Shown in pieces: positions 34,652 to 43,093 of a DNA stretch of 64,000 nucleotides. Every line of letters begins with the position of its first letter. Within the stretch, counting starts at the first letter, position 1. The DNA is from Actinoplanes couchii (GTDB lineage Bacteria > Actinomycetota > Actinomycetes > Mycobacteriales > Micromonosporaceae): NCBI RefSeq assembly GCF_016862075.1, contig NZ_BOMG01000057.1:62001-126000 (forward strand), given 5' to 3'. The position numbers were made by a program, and so were the translations under genes. The notes below the pieces were generated by a model. That model saw only the letters and a program-made list of their open reading frames with translations, was not told where the DNA came from and made no database searches.

Positions 34652-35542
34652 TCAAGCGGCGGGGGTGAGGATTTCGTTCAGCACCTGGGTCCAGACGGCC
34701 CGGGGCGGGAACTCGTGGCCCACTCCCTCGAGCCAGACCAGGCGGGCGCCGGGGATGCTCCGGGTCAGTTGCTCCGGGTGGTCGGCGGGGAAGTGCCGGT
34801 CCAGGGTGCCGTGCAGGACGACCGTGGGCGTCGCGATGGTGGGCAGCAGGTCCCGGATCGGTGGGCCGTAACCGGCCAGCTGATGGTTCAGGCGGGTGGC
34901 CGCCAGGTCCGCGGAGCGGTCGAAGATGCGTTCGGCCAGGCGGCGCAGCTGCGGCTCGTCGGGGGTGAACGGGCCACCCTCCGCTCGGACCTCGGCGATC
35001 ATGCGGGACACCGCTGACCTGCGGTTCGACCAGTCGACCTCGATCGTGACGGGCCGGACTCCGACCGTACCGACACCGGATTTGATCTTTGCGGTGGAGA
35101 CCGGGAGCGGACCGCCTCGCGGGACCGCCGAGGTCGGGCTGGGGAGGTCGTCCACGGCTGCGGCCATCAGCGTCAGGCTCAGGACCCGGGACGGGTGGTG
35201 GACCGCGATCCGCTGGGCCAGCGCGCCGCCGAAGGAGAAACCGACCAGGTGGGCGGCCGGCAGGCGCAGGGCGTCCAGCACGCCGACGGCGTCCAGCAGC
35301 AGGTCGGCGCCCGAGTAGTCGGGCTTGCCGAACGGGCAGGACGTCGAGCGGCCGGTGTCGCGGTGGTCGTAGCGGATCACGAAGCGGTTCCCGGCGGCCA
35401 GGCGGCGGCAGAACTCGTCGTCCCACCAGTCCATCGAGCCGGCGTCGCCGGACAGGAGCAGCAGTGGGGGCTCGGTGGGTTGGCCGAAGGTTTCCACGCA
35501 CATCTCGATGCCGTTGACCGGCATCATCGTCTCGTGCACCAC
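34652..35542 (-). CDS. Alpha/beta hydrolase
   Basis: The protein has 296 residues. The nucleophile elbow is GFSFGG (Ser), the acid is in LHGTLDRHFP (Asp) and the histidine in GVGHEFP. LLSGDAGSMDWWDDEF is the oxyanion-hole strand, and YDHRDTGRST is typical of the aclacinomycin methylesterase RdmC-like group within this fold. Overall length is normal. Substrate unknown; no pathway genes next to it. Confidence 0.88.
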   Translation of the reverse strand: MVHETMMPVNGIEMCVETFGQPTEPPLLLLSGDAGSMDWWDDEFCRRLAAGNRFVIRYDHRDTGRSTSCPFGKPDYSGADLLLDAVGVLDALRLPAAHLVGFSFGGALAQRIAVHHPSRVLSLTLMAAAVDDLPSPTSAVPRGGPLPVSTAKIKSGVGTVGVRPVTIEVDWSNRRSAVSRMIAEVRAEGGPFTPDEPQLRRLAERIFDRSADLAATRLNHQLAGYGPPIRDLLPTIATPTVVLHGTLDRHFPADHPEQLTRSIPGARLVWLEGVGHEFPPRAVWTQVLNEILTPAA

Positions 35543-35652
35543 GACTTCATTGTGGGCAGGCTCACTGACGACGAGGTTACGCCGACATCACATCGGATGA
35601 CCGGCAGGTGGAGACGTTCCGGCCATCCGAGCGACGAACACCCCATTAAGAG

Positions 35653-36018
35653 TCAGCCGGCCGTCGAGGTGGCGGCGGCGCGGCGGGCCTGGTTGCGGAC
35701 CGTCCGCAGGGAGACCGCGGTCAGGCCCAGGGCGATGGCGAACAGGGTCAGGTGCAGGTAGGGGTCGGCGATCGGCACGAAACCGATGATCGCGACCGGG
35801 ATCTGGACCACCCCGATCAGGGCGGCGAGCAGCCGGCGACGGCCGCCGGACCAGAGCAGCGCCGTCCACACCGGGGCCGACGCGACCAGCAGGGTCAGCC
35901 CGTCGAGCACCGCGTGCAGGGCCGGGTTGTGCACCGCGTTGTGGGCGAACGCCTGGGCGGGCGTGGCGACCCACAGGCCGGCGAGAGCGAGAGCGAGAAC
36001 GACAGCGGCACGACGCAT
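35653..36018 (-). CDS. Small membrane protein with N-terminal signal-like helix
   Basis: The protein has 121 residues: a signal-like first helix ending in TPAQAFAHNAVHNPALHA, then three further hydrophobic helices. Four His lie close together near the first cleavage region (FAHNAVHNPALH), which might bind a metal, but this is speculation. ATG 36018 is preceded by GGAGGAA. No family recognised. Confidence 0.65.
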   Translation of the reverse strand: MRRAAVVLALALAGLWVATPAQAFAHNAVHNPALHAVLDGLTLLVASAPVWTALLWSGGRRRLLAALIGVVQIPVAIIGFVPIADPYLHLTLFAIALGLTAVSLRTVRNQARRAAATSTAG

Positions 36019-36109
36019 GGGGTTCCTCCAGCGCTACTAGACCGTTGCTGCGAGTAATCAAAATACCACCGCAGGGGTGCCTCACGTCTATTCATTCGCC
36101 CCACCGATC

Positions 36110-36164
36110 ATCACTCAGAGTTGTTGATCTCGACCGAACGGCCCACTGGCCTACTTTGAGTGAT
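36110..36164. promoter_or_regulatory. Inverted repeat upstream of the pseudopilin-like gene
   Basis: ATCACTCAGAGT (36110-36121) and ACTTTGAGTGAT (36153-36164) form an inverted repeat with one mismatch and a 31-bp spacer, ending 15 bp before the GTG at 36180. It may be a regulatory site. Confidence 0.35.
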
Positions 36165-36179
36165 CATGACTAACCTGCG

Positions 36180-36467
36180 GTGGTGCGTTTGATCGAGCTT
36201 GCAATCACCAGTGCCATCACAGCGAGTATTGGCGGTATCTCTTACGCTGCGTTGAACCCCAGGGAGCTGGAGGGGACTGCCCAGCGGGTCGCCGACCAGG
36301 CCACCTGCCGGACCGTCGACACCGCGATCGTCGGGTACCTGATGAACAACGGAACGCAGCCGACCTCCATCGCCCAGATCGAGGACTACGTCCGCGGCGA
36401 CATCTCGAGGTACCGCATCGTGAACGGCATCGCCGACGGCCCGGGCTGCGCGAAGATCCGCCGATAG
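36180..36467 (+). CDS. Type IV pseudopilin-like small protein
   Basis: The protein has 95 residues. An N-terminal segment RLIELAITSAITASIGGISY looks like the hydrophobic pilin helix including the LIEL core with its Glu. A GspG/ComGC-like segment follows: RTVDTAIVGYLMNNGTQPTSIAQIEDY. Two Cys (ATCRTVD, GPGCAK) could form a C-terminal disulfide. The usual prepilin leader (basic residues, Gly, Phe) is missing at this start, and no pilus assembly genes are nearby. The assignment rests on the pattern only. Confidence 0.5.
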   Translation: MVRLIELAITSAITASIGGISYAALNPRELEGTAQRVADQATCRTVDTAIVGYLMNNGTQPTSIAQIEDYVRGDISRYRIVNGIADGPGCAKIRR

Positions 36468-36472
36468 GAGGT

Positions 36473-37579
36473 TCAGGACAGCCCCAGGCGCAGAGTGAGG
36501 CCGTCGTACTCCGACGGCGGCAGCGGAGCCCGGCGCGGCAGCACCTCGACGCCGGGATGACCGGACTCCAGGCGATCCAGGGCGGCCGGCTCCAGACCCG
36601 AGTGGGTCAGGTCCACCCGCGACGGCGCCAGCCGGTTGATCAGCGCCGCGACCTGGCCCTCGGCGACCGGGGTCTCGCGCAGCGACAGCAGCTTGACCTG
36701 CTCGACCCCGTCCAGCAGGGCCAGGCTCGACAGGCCGGCCGAGAAGTGCAGGCCCAGGACGTCGAGTTCGGCCGGAAGCTCGACCGCGCCCTCGAGGTGG
36801 GTGCCGGCGAGCTGCACATCACGTACCGCAGCAGGCAGTTGACCCTCGGCCCACAACGGACCCGCCGCCCGTAGGGAGACCTGGGTCAACGCCGGCGCCA
36901 GCGCGCGCAGCGCGCCCATCCCCCACGGCACCGGCGGCAGACCGGTGATCGTCAGGCTGGTCAGAGCCGGCAGCGGCGCACCGGCGAGGACGAAGCCGCG
37001 GGTCACGGTGATCTGCAGGATGCGCAGCTCGGGAAGCCCGGCGTAGGCGGCCAGCGAACCGTGCGGGCAGAAACCGTCACGGACCAGCCAGACGCCGGCC
37101 GGCATCGGGACCGGCAGCGGGGTGTCGACGAACAACCGGCGCACCCGGTCGGCGACCTCGGTCAGGCGGCGCAGGCTCTCCTCGTCGCGGACCTCGAAGT
37201 CGTGGTGGATGCTGAACGGGCGCCGGTCCGCGGGCGGGCGGATCGGCCCGACCACGTGGAACGGGTCACGGGCCGGGACGACGTAGCGCCCGCAGCAGGT
37301 CAACTCGATGATCGTGGCGGCGCCGGTCTCGCCGGTGACGGCCACGTCGACCCACTCGGGGGCCCGGCCGTCGCGCCAGAGCAGATCGGCGGCCTCGTCG
37401 GCGCTGAGCCGGACGACCCGGCCCGCGTCGTCGGGATAGTGCTGGTCGCCGTATGACATGTTCAGCCTGACCAGCAGGGTCAGTGCCGGGGGCAGCTTCT
37501 CGACGAGACTCGGGGCGGCCAAGTGCCGGGCCGCCTCAGCCGCGTGCCGGAGCCGCTCGGTGAAGAGAATCCGGTCCAT
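36473..37579 (-). CDS. Leucine-rich-repeat-like hypothetical protein
   Basis: The protein has 368 residues. The first 170 residues form a mixed domain. From about 175 on, irregular LRR-like units appear (LPELRILQITV, LPALTSLTITGL, LAPALTQVSLRAAG, LPAELDVLGLHFS). It is probably a soluble scaffold or binding protein. ATG 37579 lies 7 nt after TAGTCT on the minus strand, so it is leaderless, and a palindrome overlaps this promoter. No enzymatic motif. Confidence 0.65.
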   Translation of the reverse strand: MDRILFTERLRHAAEAARHLAAPSLVEKLPPALTLLVRLNMSYGDQHYPDDAGRVVRLSADEAADLLWRDGRAPEWVDVAVTGETGAATIIELTCCGRYVVPARDPFHVVGPIRPPADRRPFSIHHDFEVRDEESLRRLTEVADRVRRLFVDTPLPVPMPAGVWLVRDGFCPHGSLAAYAGLPELRILQITVTRGFVLAGAPLPALTSLTITGLPPVPWGMGALRALAPALTQVSLRAAGPLWAEGQLPAAVRDVQLAGTHLEGAVELPAELDVLGLHFSAGLSSLALLDGVEQVKLLSLRETPVAEGQVAALINRLAPSRVDLTHSGLEPAALDRLESGHPGVEVLPRRAPLPPSEYDGLTLRLGLS

Positions 37580-37586
37580 TCATAGA

Positions 37587-37608
37587 AGACTATCCCTGTT
37601 TCAGGGAT
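37587..37608 (-). promoter_or_regulatory. -10 element and palindromic operator of the LRR-like gene
   Basis: The -10 is TAGTCT (37592-37587), 7 nt before the ATG. The perfect palindrome ATCCCTG-TTT-CAGGGAT (37592-37608) begins at its first base and fills the -10/-35 spacer, a typical repressor position. Confidence 0.5.
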
Positions 37609-37621
37609 GTTTCACGCCGCT

Positions 37622-38386
37622 TCAGCGGGCCGCGAGCGCGTGCGCGCGGGGCGCCGACCAGCGGCTGCGGGCCAGGTGCCGGACCCGGGACGACTGGTAC
37701 AGCCAGACGATGTCCCGGCCGAAAGACCAGGTCAGGCCGGCCAGGGCGACGGCCAGCGCGAACACCGCGAACGCGGTGGGCAGCACGCCGCTGACCACGA
37801 CCGCGAGCATCACACCCTGCTGGGCGGCGACCACCTTGCGGCTGAACTTCGGCGGCAGCGCGGCGTTCATCCAGGGCAGCGCCCACGAGGCGGCCACGAA
37901 CAGGTAGCGGAAGGCGCCGATGGCCAGGGCCCACCAGCCGTACTCGATCGCGGCGGCGGCGCTCAGCACCAGGATCAGGAACGCGTCGACCTCCATGTCG
38001 AACCGCGCGCCGAGCGAGCTGGTGGTGCCGGTCCGGCGGGCCACCTGGCCGTCGACCCCGTCCATCGCCAGGGCCACGGCGGCGACCGCGGCGATGATCA
38101 GCGGCGAGGCGTCCGAGCCGACGATCATCGCGGTGACCCCGCCGGCGAGGACCGCCCGGCCGAGCGTGACTGCGTTGGCCCACCCGATCGTGCTCATCCC
38201 GGCACGCTGTAACGCCACCTTCAGCAGGCCGCACAGAACGGCTCCGAACACCACTCCGGCAAACCAGGCCCACGCGCTGAGACCGACGGTGATCGCCAGG
38301 ATCGCCAGCAGGACAAGCTGGGCGGTGAACCCGGCCAGCGGAGCGCGGGACTGGCTCATCGTGGTCGTGGCGGTACTGAAGGTCAC
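37622..38386 (-). CDS. CDP-alcohol phosphatidyltransferase-family membrane enzyme
   Basis: The protein has 254 residues with about six membrane helices. The family signature is visible as AMDGVDGQVARRTG followed by LGARFDMEVDAFL, giving the expected DGxxAR...G...D...D metal-binding pattern. The enzyme should join a CDP-linked lipid or alcohol with a second alcohol at the cytoplasmic face. It is divergent from the MDR dehydrogenase that begins the GTP-derived pathway cluster and might belong to it. Acceptor unknown. Confidence 0.88.
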   Translation of the reverse strand: MTFSTATTTMSQSRAPLAGFTAQLVLLAILAITVGLSAWAWFAGVVFGAVLCGLLKVALQRAGMSTIGWANAVTLGRAVLAGGVTAMIVGSDASPLIIAAVAAVALAMDGVDGQVARRTGTTSSLGARFDMEVDAFLILVLSAAAAIEYGWWALAIGAFRYLFVAASWALPWMNAALPPKFSRKVVAAQQGVMLAVVVSGVLPTAFAVFALAVALAGLTWSFGRDIVWLYQSSRVRHLARSRWSAPRAHALAAR

Positions 38387-38473
38387 CGTTCCTCCTGCAC
38401 GTAGGGTCTAGCTGCTGTCCCCGATCAACACGCTTCTCGGGGAACTTTGGTTCAGCTGTGGAAGGACGAATCC

Positions 38474-39436
38474 TTGGCGAGAGCGTTCTGGATGACCTAC
38501 CCGGGTACCGGGGAGATACGCGCCGAGCAGGTGCCGGATCCTGCGGAGGGGGAGGTTCGGGTCCGCACACTTCACTCCGGAGTGAGCCGCGGCACAGAGA
38601 CTCTGGTGTTCCAGGGGCGGGTTCCGCAGAGCCAGTGGTCGGCCATGCGGGCGCCGTTCCAGCAGGGGGACTTCCCGGCGCCGGTGAAGTACGGGTACCT
38701 CAACGTCGGCGTGGTCGAGGCGGGGGTTCCCGCGCTGGCCGGGAAGACGGTGTTCTGCCTCTATCCTCATCAGACCCACTACGTGGTGCCGGCGTCGAGC
38801 GTCACCGTCGTGCCGGACGACGTGCCGGCCGCGCGGGCGGTGCTGGCCGGGACGGTGGAGACCGCGGTGAACGCCGCCTGGGACGCCTCGCCGCAGATCG
38901 GTGACCGGATCACCGTGGTCGGCGCGGGCATGGTGGGCGCTTCGGTGGCCGCCGTCCTGGCCGGGCTGCCCGCCACCGACGTGCAGCTGGTGGACGTGGA
39001 TCCGTCGCGCGCTTCATTGGCTTCCGCGTTGGGAGCCGGTTTTGCGCACCCGTCCGAGGCTGCTGTCGATCGCGACCTCGTGATCCACGCCAGCGCTACG
39101 GAGAGTGGCTTGAGAACAAGCCTCAACCTTCTTCGATCCGAGGGTACGGTCGTCGAGTTGAGCTGGTACGGAGATAACGCGATATCTGTGCCGTTGGGCG
39201 AATTTTTCCACTCGAAGCGGCTCACGATCCGGAGTTCGCAGGTCGGCGGCATCTCCCCGACCCGGCACCGGAGTTACGCCGAGCGCTTCCAAACCGCCCT
39301 CGAGCTGCTGAAAGACCCGCGCTTCGACGCCCTGATCAGCGGGCACAGTGACTTCGACGAGCTGCCCACGCTGTTGCCGGCACTGTCCGACGGCAGTCTC
39401 AAGGCCCTCTGCCAGGTCGTCGACTACCCGATTTGA
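38474..39436 (+). CDS. MDR-superfamily zinc-type alcohol dehydrogenase-like protein
   Basis: The protein has 320 residues from TTG 38474, which follows GGAAGGA. The NAD(P) fold is ITVVGAGMVGASVAAVLAG with the strand end LVDVDPSRA. The N-terminal half follows the GroES-like layout (VRTLHSGVSRGTET) but the Cys/His zinc ligands of typical alcohol dehydrogenases are not evident. The QueD-like gene follows on the same strand. It probably oxidises or reduces a pathway intermediate; the substrate is unknown. Confidence 0.8.
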   Translation: MARAFWMTYPGTGEIRAEQVPDPAEGEVRVRTLHSGVSRGTETLVFQGRVPQSQWSAMRAPFQQGDFPAPVKYGYLNVGVVEAGVPALAGKTVFCLYPHQTHYVVPASSVTVVPDDVPAARAVLAGTVETAVNAAWDASPQIGDRITVVGAGMVGASVAAVLAGLPATDVQLVDVDPSRASLASALGAGFAHPSEAAVDRDLVIHASATESGLRTSLNLLRSEGTVVELSWYGDNAISVPLGEFFHSKRLTIRSSQVGGISPTRHRSYAERFQTALELLKDPRFDALISGHSDFDELPTLLPALSDGSLKALCQVVDYPI

Positions 39437-39493
39437 TCTTTCCGTGGCGGGTACCCGTAGTACGCCACGAACCACACATGAGGAGATGAGCCC

Positions 39494-39892
39494 TTGTTCA
39501 GCGTCACCGTCCGCGACCACATCATGATCGCGCACAGCTTCTCCGGCGAGGTGTTCGGACCGGCACAGCGCCTGCACGGCGCCACGTTCGTCGTCGACGC
39601 CACGTTCCGCCGGCCGGAGCTGGACGACGACAACATCGTGGTGGACATCGGCCGCGCGAGCGAGCAGCTGCACACCATCTGCGGCAGCCTCTCCTACCGC
39701 AACCTCGACGACGACCCCGAGTTCAAGGGGGTCAACACGTCCACCGAGTTCCTCGCCAAGGTCATCGCCGACCGGCTGGCGGTTCGTGCGCAGGCCGGTG
39801 AGCTCGGCCCCGGCGCCGTCGGCCTGACCGGCATCTCGGTCACCCTGCACGAGTCGCACATCGCATGGGCGAGCTACGAGCGGACCCTGTGA
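39494..39892 (+). CDS. 6-pyruvoyltetrahydropterin synthase/QueD-fold protein lacking catalytic residues
   Basis: The protein has 132 residues from TTG 39494 after AGGAGATGAG. The fold is recognisable from IAHSFSGEVFGPAQRLHGATF, VVDIGRASEQLH, RNLDDDPEFKGVNTSTEFLAKVIADRL and VTLHESHIAWASYE. Canonical QueD has LHGHxF, a catalytic Cys just before it, and an Asp-His pair in LDHxxLN. Here these read LHGATF, no Cys, and LSYRNL. The second zinc His, the Cys and the Asp-His dyad are all lost, so normal QueD chemistry is unlikely. A new reaction or a binding role is inferred. It overlaps the next gene by 4 bp. Confidence 0.82.
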   Translation: MFSVTVRDHIMIAHSFSGEVFGPAQRLHGATFVVDATFRRPELDDDNIVVDIGRASEQLHTICGSLSYRNLDDDPEFKGVNTSTEFLAKVIADRLAVRAQAGELGPGAVGLTGISVTLHESHIAWASYERTL

Positions 39893-40923
39893 ATCGTCCG
39901 CTGTACGCGGTGCTGCCGGGTGGTCTCGACGACCCGGCGGCACCGAGCGGCGGAAACCGGTACGACCGTGAGGTTCTGCGGCGGCTGACCGCTACTGAAC
40001 ATCTCCTTCCGGGGCAGTGGCCCCGTCCCGCACTGGACGACCGGCAGCAACTCGCCGCAGTGCTGGCCTCGGTCCCGGACGATGCCGTCGTCCTGCTGGA
40101 CGGTCTGGTCGCCTGCGGTGTGCCCGAACTGCTGGAGCCGCACGCCGGCCGTCTGCGCCTGGCGATCCTGGTCCACCTGCCCCTGAGCGACGAGACGGGT
40201 CTGCCAGCGTCAACTGCCAGTTCCCTGCGTGGGTACGAATACCGGGCGCTGCACCTGGCCGACGCGGTCGTCGCCACCAGCACCCCGGCCGCCCGCCGCG
40301 TCGAGGAGCTGCACGGCCTCACCGGGGTGCACGCGATCCCGCCCGGGGTGGATCCGGCGCCGCTCGCACCCCCCTCCCCCACCGGCAACCGCCTGCTCAA
40401 CGTGGCGTCGGTGACCCATCGCAAGGGCCAGGACGTCCTGCTGGCGGCCCTGGACACGATCTCCGATCTCGACTGGTCGTGCACCGTCGCCGGGGCCGGT
40501 GCCTTCTCCGGAACCGTTCCCGACCGGGTCCGGTTCGTGGGGGCTCTGGCCGGGGACGAGCTCGACCGGGCGTACGCAAACGCTGATCTTTTTGTTCTGC
40601 CCTCCCGGGCGGAGACCTACGGGATGGTGGTCACCGAGGCCCTGGCCCGGGGTCTGCCGGTGGTGGCCAGTGACGTCGGCGGTGTTCCGGAGGCGCTCGG
40701 CGCCACGCCCGGCGGCGGGATCCCCGGACGGCTGATCCGGCCGGACGACCCGCACGCTCTGGCCGGCGCCCTGCGTGACTGGCTGACCGATCCTGATCTG
40801 CGGGCTCGCTGGCGTGCCGGCGCGCTGGCCCGCCGGGAGACCCTGACCGGGTGGGACGAGACCGCCCGATCGCTCGGAAAAGTTCTGGAAACCGTGAACC
40901 GTTCGCGCCGCGAACCGCGATAA
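39889..40923 (+). CDS. GT4-family glycosyltransferase
   Basis: The protein has 344 residues. GTG 39889 overlaps the previous TGA (GTGA). The GT-B fold C-half is clear: IPPGVDPAPLAP, LLNVASVTHRKGQDVLLAAL and DLFVLPSRAETYGMVVTEALARGLPVVASDVGGVPEAL, with the E-x7-E motif that binds the sugar nucleotide. It should retain anomeric configuration. Donor and acceptor are unknown, but translational coupling to the QueD-like gene ties it to that pathway. Confidence 0.9.
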   Translation: MNRPLYAVLPGGLDDPAAPSGGNRYDREVLRRLTATEHLLPGQWPRPALDDRQQLAAVLASVPDDAVVLLDGLVACGVPELLEPHAGRLRLAILVHLPLSDETGLPASTASSLRGYEYRALHLADAVVATSTPAARRVEELHGLTGVHAIPPGVDPAPLAPPSPTGNRLLNVASVTHRKGQDVLLAALDTISDLDWSCTVAGAGAFSGTVPDRVRFVGALAGDELDRAYANADLFVLPSRAETYGMVVTEALARGLPVVASDVGGVPEALGATPGGGIPGRLIRPDDPHALAGALRDWLTDPDLRARWRAGALARRETLTGWDETARSLGKVLETVNRSRREPR

Positions 40924-40957
40924 CCCGAGTAGAAGCGATGATGCCGAGGAGGCACAC

Positions 40958-41842
40958 ATGACCGAGGTGCACGGCAAGATCGACAGCGCGGACGACCTGG
41001 TCACCGGGTCCGGGCGACTCGGTGGGCCGCTTCCGGGGGCCGGCCCGGCCACCGCCGGGGAGGCAGTCACCGGAGACACCGGCGGCGAGTTCAGCGCCAC
41101 CTGGCTGAGCCTGCGCGAGCCCGCCGACGCCGCCGCCCGCTCGATGGAGCTGGTCGAGGCGCTGCCACCCGGCGTCCGGACAGTGCGTGACCTGGGCTGC
41201 GGCACCGGCTCGCTGGGGCGCTGGCTGTCGCCGCACCTCGGCCCCGACCAGCACTGGATCATGACGGACCGCGATCCGGAGCTGCTGGTGCGCGCCGCCG
41301 CCGGCATGCCACCCGGGGTGACCGTCAGCACCCAGCAGATGGATGTCGCCGACCTGACCCCCGACGACCTCGCCGGGACCGATCTGATCACCTGCTCGGC
41401 CCTGCTCGACCTGCTCACCGCCGAGGAGGTGCGCAAGCTGGCCGCGGTCTGTGCCGAGGCGAAGGTGGCGGTGCTGTTCACCCTGTCGGTGACCGGCGAG
41501 GTGCAGCTGGCCCCCGACGATCCGCTGGATGCCGAGGTCGAGGCCGCCTTCAACGCCCACCAGCGGCGTGAGCACGAGGGGCGGCGCCTGCTCGGGCCGG
41601 ATGCCCCGGCCGTCGCGGCAGCCGCCTTCGAGGAGGTGGGGGCCCGGGTGACCGTGCGCCCGAGTGCCTGGCGTCTCGGTCCGGCGACCCCGGCGCTGAC
41701 CGCGGAGTGGTTGCGCGGCTGGGCCGGCGCGGCCCGCGAGGAGCGCCCTGACCTGGAGCTGGACGACTATCTGACGCACCGTCTGGGTGCTCTTCCGCAC
41801 GCTTCCGTGGGACACCAGGATGTTTTAGCGATCTTCGAGTGA
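40958..41842 (+). CDS. Class I SAM-dependent methyltransferase
   Basis: The protein has 294 residues. Motif I is VRDLGCGTGSLGRWL, motif II the acidic MTDRDPELL, and LITCSALLDLLTAEE is the post-II region. The first 30 residues are a loose Gly/Pro-rich lead. The spacer from the glycosyltransferase gene is 34 bp with AGGAGG before the ATG. The likely task is methylation of the cluster product. Confidence 0.87.
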   Translation: MTEVHGKIDSADDLVTGSGRLGGPLPGAGPATAGEAVTGDTGGEFSATWLSLREPADAAARSMELVEALPPGVRTVRDLGCGTGSLGRWLSPHLGPDQHWIMTDRDPELLVRAAAGMPPGVTVSTQQMDVADLTPDDLAGTDLITCSALLDLLTAEEVRKLAAVCAEAKVAVLFTLSVTGEVQLAPDDPLDAEVEAAFNAHQRREHEGRRLLGPDAPAVAAAAFEEVGARVTVRPSAWRLGPATPALTAEWLRGWAGAAREERPDLELDDYLTHRLGALPHASVGHQDVLAIFE

Positions 41843-41899
41843 ACCCTGGGAGGCCGGGTAGGCGTAGTACTCCTCGAAAGCGACGAGGGGACTACGGAC

Positions 41900-43093
41900 G
41901 TGAACCGATCGATCTGGGCCTGGCTGCGACTGCTGGGTGGCGCCGCGATCCTGGTGCTGGTGCTCTGGCGCCTCGGGACCGGCGCGTTTGTCGACGGGCT
42001 GCGAGTGCTGGACATGGGCACGCTGGTGGCGGCGCTGGGGATCGGCGCCGCGACCACGGTGCTGAGTGCCTGGCGGTGGTGCCTGGTGGCGCGCGGGCTG
42101 GGCATGAAGCTGTCGCTGAAGGACGCGACCGCCGACTACTACCAGGCGCTCTTCCTGAACGCGGCACTGCCCGGCGGGATCCTCGGTGACGTCGGCCGGG
42201 CGGTCCGGCACGGCAAGGACGAGGGCGATCTGGGCCGTGGTGTGCGGGCCGTCGTCCTGGAGCGCACGGCGGGACAGCTCGTGTTGATGCTGGTCGGCGC
42301 GGTGGTGTTGTTCACCGTACCGTCGCCGGTCCTTGCTCTCCTGACCGCACACGGACAGCTGGCCGCCTCGGTGGCCGCGGGCCTCGCAGTGACCGGCGTC
42401 CTGATCTACCTCGGGATGCGGCGCCTGCGCGGCGGCCAGTCGAAGGCGGCCGGCGCCGCCCGGACCGGGATGGCCGAGATCCGTTCCGGCCTGCTGTCGC
42501 GGCAGAGCGGCCCGGGTGTGCTGCTCGCGTCGGCGGCGGTGCTCGCCGGGCACCTGGCGACGTTCCTGGTCGCGGCGAAAGCGGCGGGCAGTGTGGCGAC
42601 CGTGCTGGAGCTGGCGCCGCTGCTGCTGCTGGCGCTGATCGCGATGGGCCTGCCGGTCAACATCGGCGGCTGGGGCCCGCGAGAGGGCGTGATGGCCTGG
42701 GCGTTCGGTGCGGCCGGTCTGAGCGCGGCGCAGGGCCTGACGATCGCGGTGGCGTACGGCATCATGGCTTTTGTCGCGGCCGCCCCGGGTGCGGTGGTGC
42801 TCGTCGTGCGACTGGTCGCGAACCGTCGTACCGCGGCTGTCCCGGCTCCTTCGGTCGCTCCCGCCGCAGCCCTCGCGCCGGCGCTTCCCCTGGTCCCGGC
42901 GCTTCCCTCCGCGGCGGCCCTTCCCTCCGCGGCGGCCCTTCCCGTCGCCGCGGCCGTGACCCGCGCTCCGGCCATGGCCTTCGCTCCGGCGGTGACCCTC
43001 GCTCCGGCCGTCTCCGTCGCGGCGGCGCCGCAGGTGGTCGTCCTGCCGCTGCCGGTGCGGCAGCCCGCCTACTCCGGCGGTGTCGCGGCTTGA
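41900..43093 (+). CDS. YbhN/UPF0104-type (lysylphosphatidylglycerol synthase TM-domain) flippase-like protein
   Basis: The protein has 397 residues with eight or more membrane helices, from GTG 41900. Family features are the early DYYQALFLNAALPGGILGDVGRAVRHGK segment, ERTAGQLVLML, and late NIGGWGPREGVMAWAFGAAGL. The C-terminal 100 residues are an Ala/Pro/Val-rich low-complexity tail (units like AALPSAA), made by short DNA repeats. Relatives act in lipid-linked sugar or lipid transfer. It may move the cluster product across the membrane. Its end overlaps the convergent RibD_C gene by 25 bp. Confidence 0.83.
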   Translation: MNRSIWAWLRLLGGAAILVLVLWRLGTGAFVDGLRVLDMGTLVAALGIGAATTVLSAWRWCLVARGLGMKLSLKDATADYYQALFLNAALPGGILGDVGRAVRHGKDEGDLGRGVRAVVLERTAGQLVLMLVGAVVLFTVPSPVLALLTAHGQLAASVAAGLAVTGVLIYLGMRRLRGGQSKAAGAARTGMAEIRSGLLSRQSGPGVLLASAAVLAGHLATFLVAAKAAGSVATVLELAPLLLLALIAMGLPVNIGGWGPREGVMAWAFGAAGLSAAQGLTIAVAYGIMAFVAAAPGAVVLVVRLVANRRTAAVPAPSVAPAAALAPALPLVPALPSAAALPSAAALPVAAAVTRAPAMAFAPAVTLAPAVSVAAAPQVVVLPLPVRQPAYSGGVAA

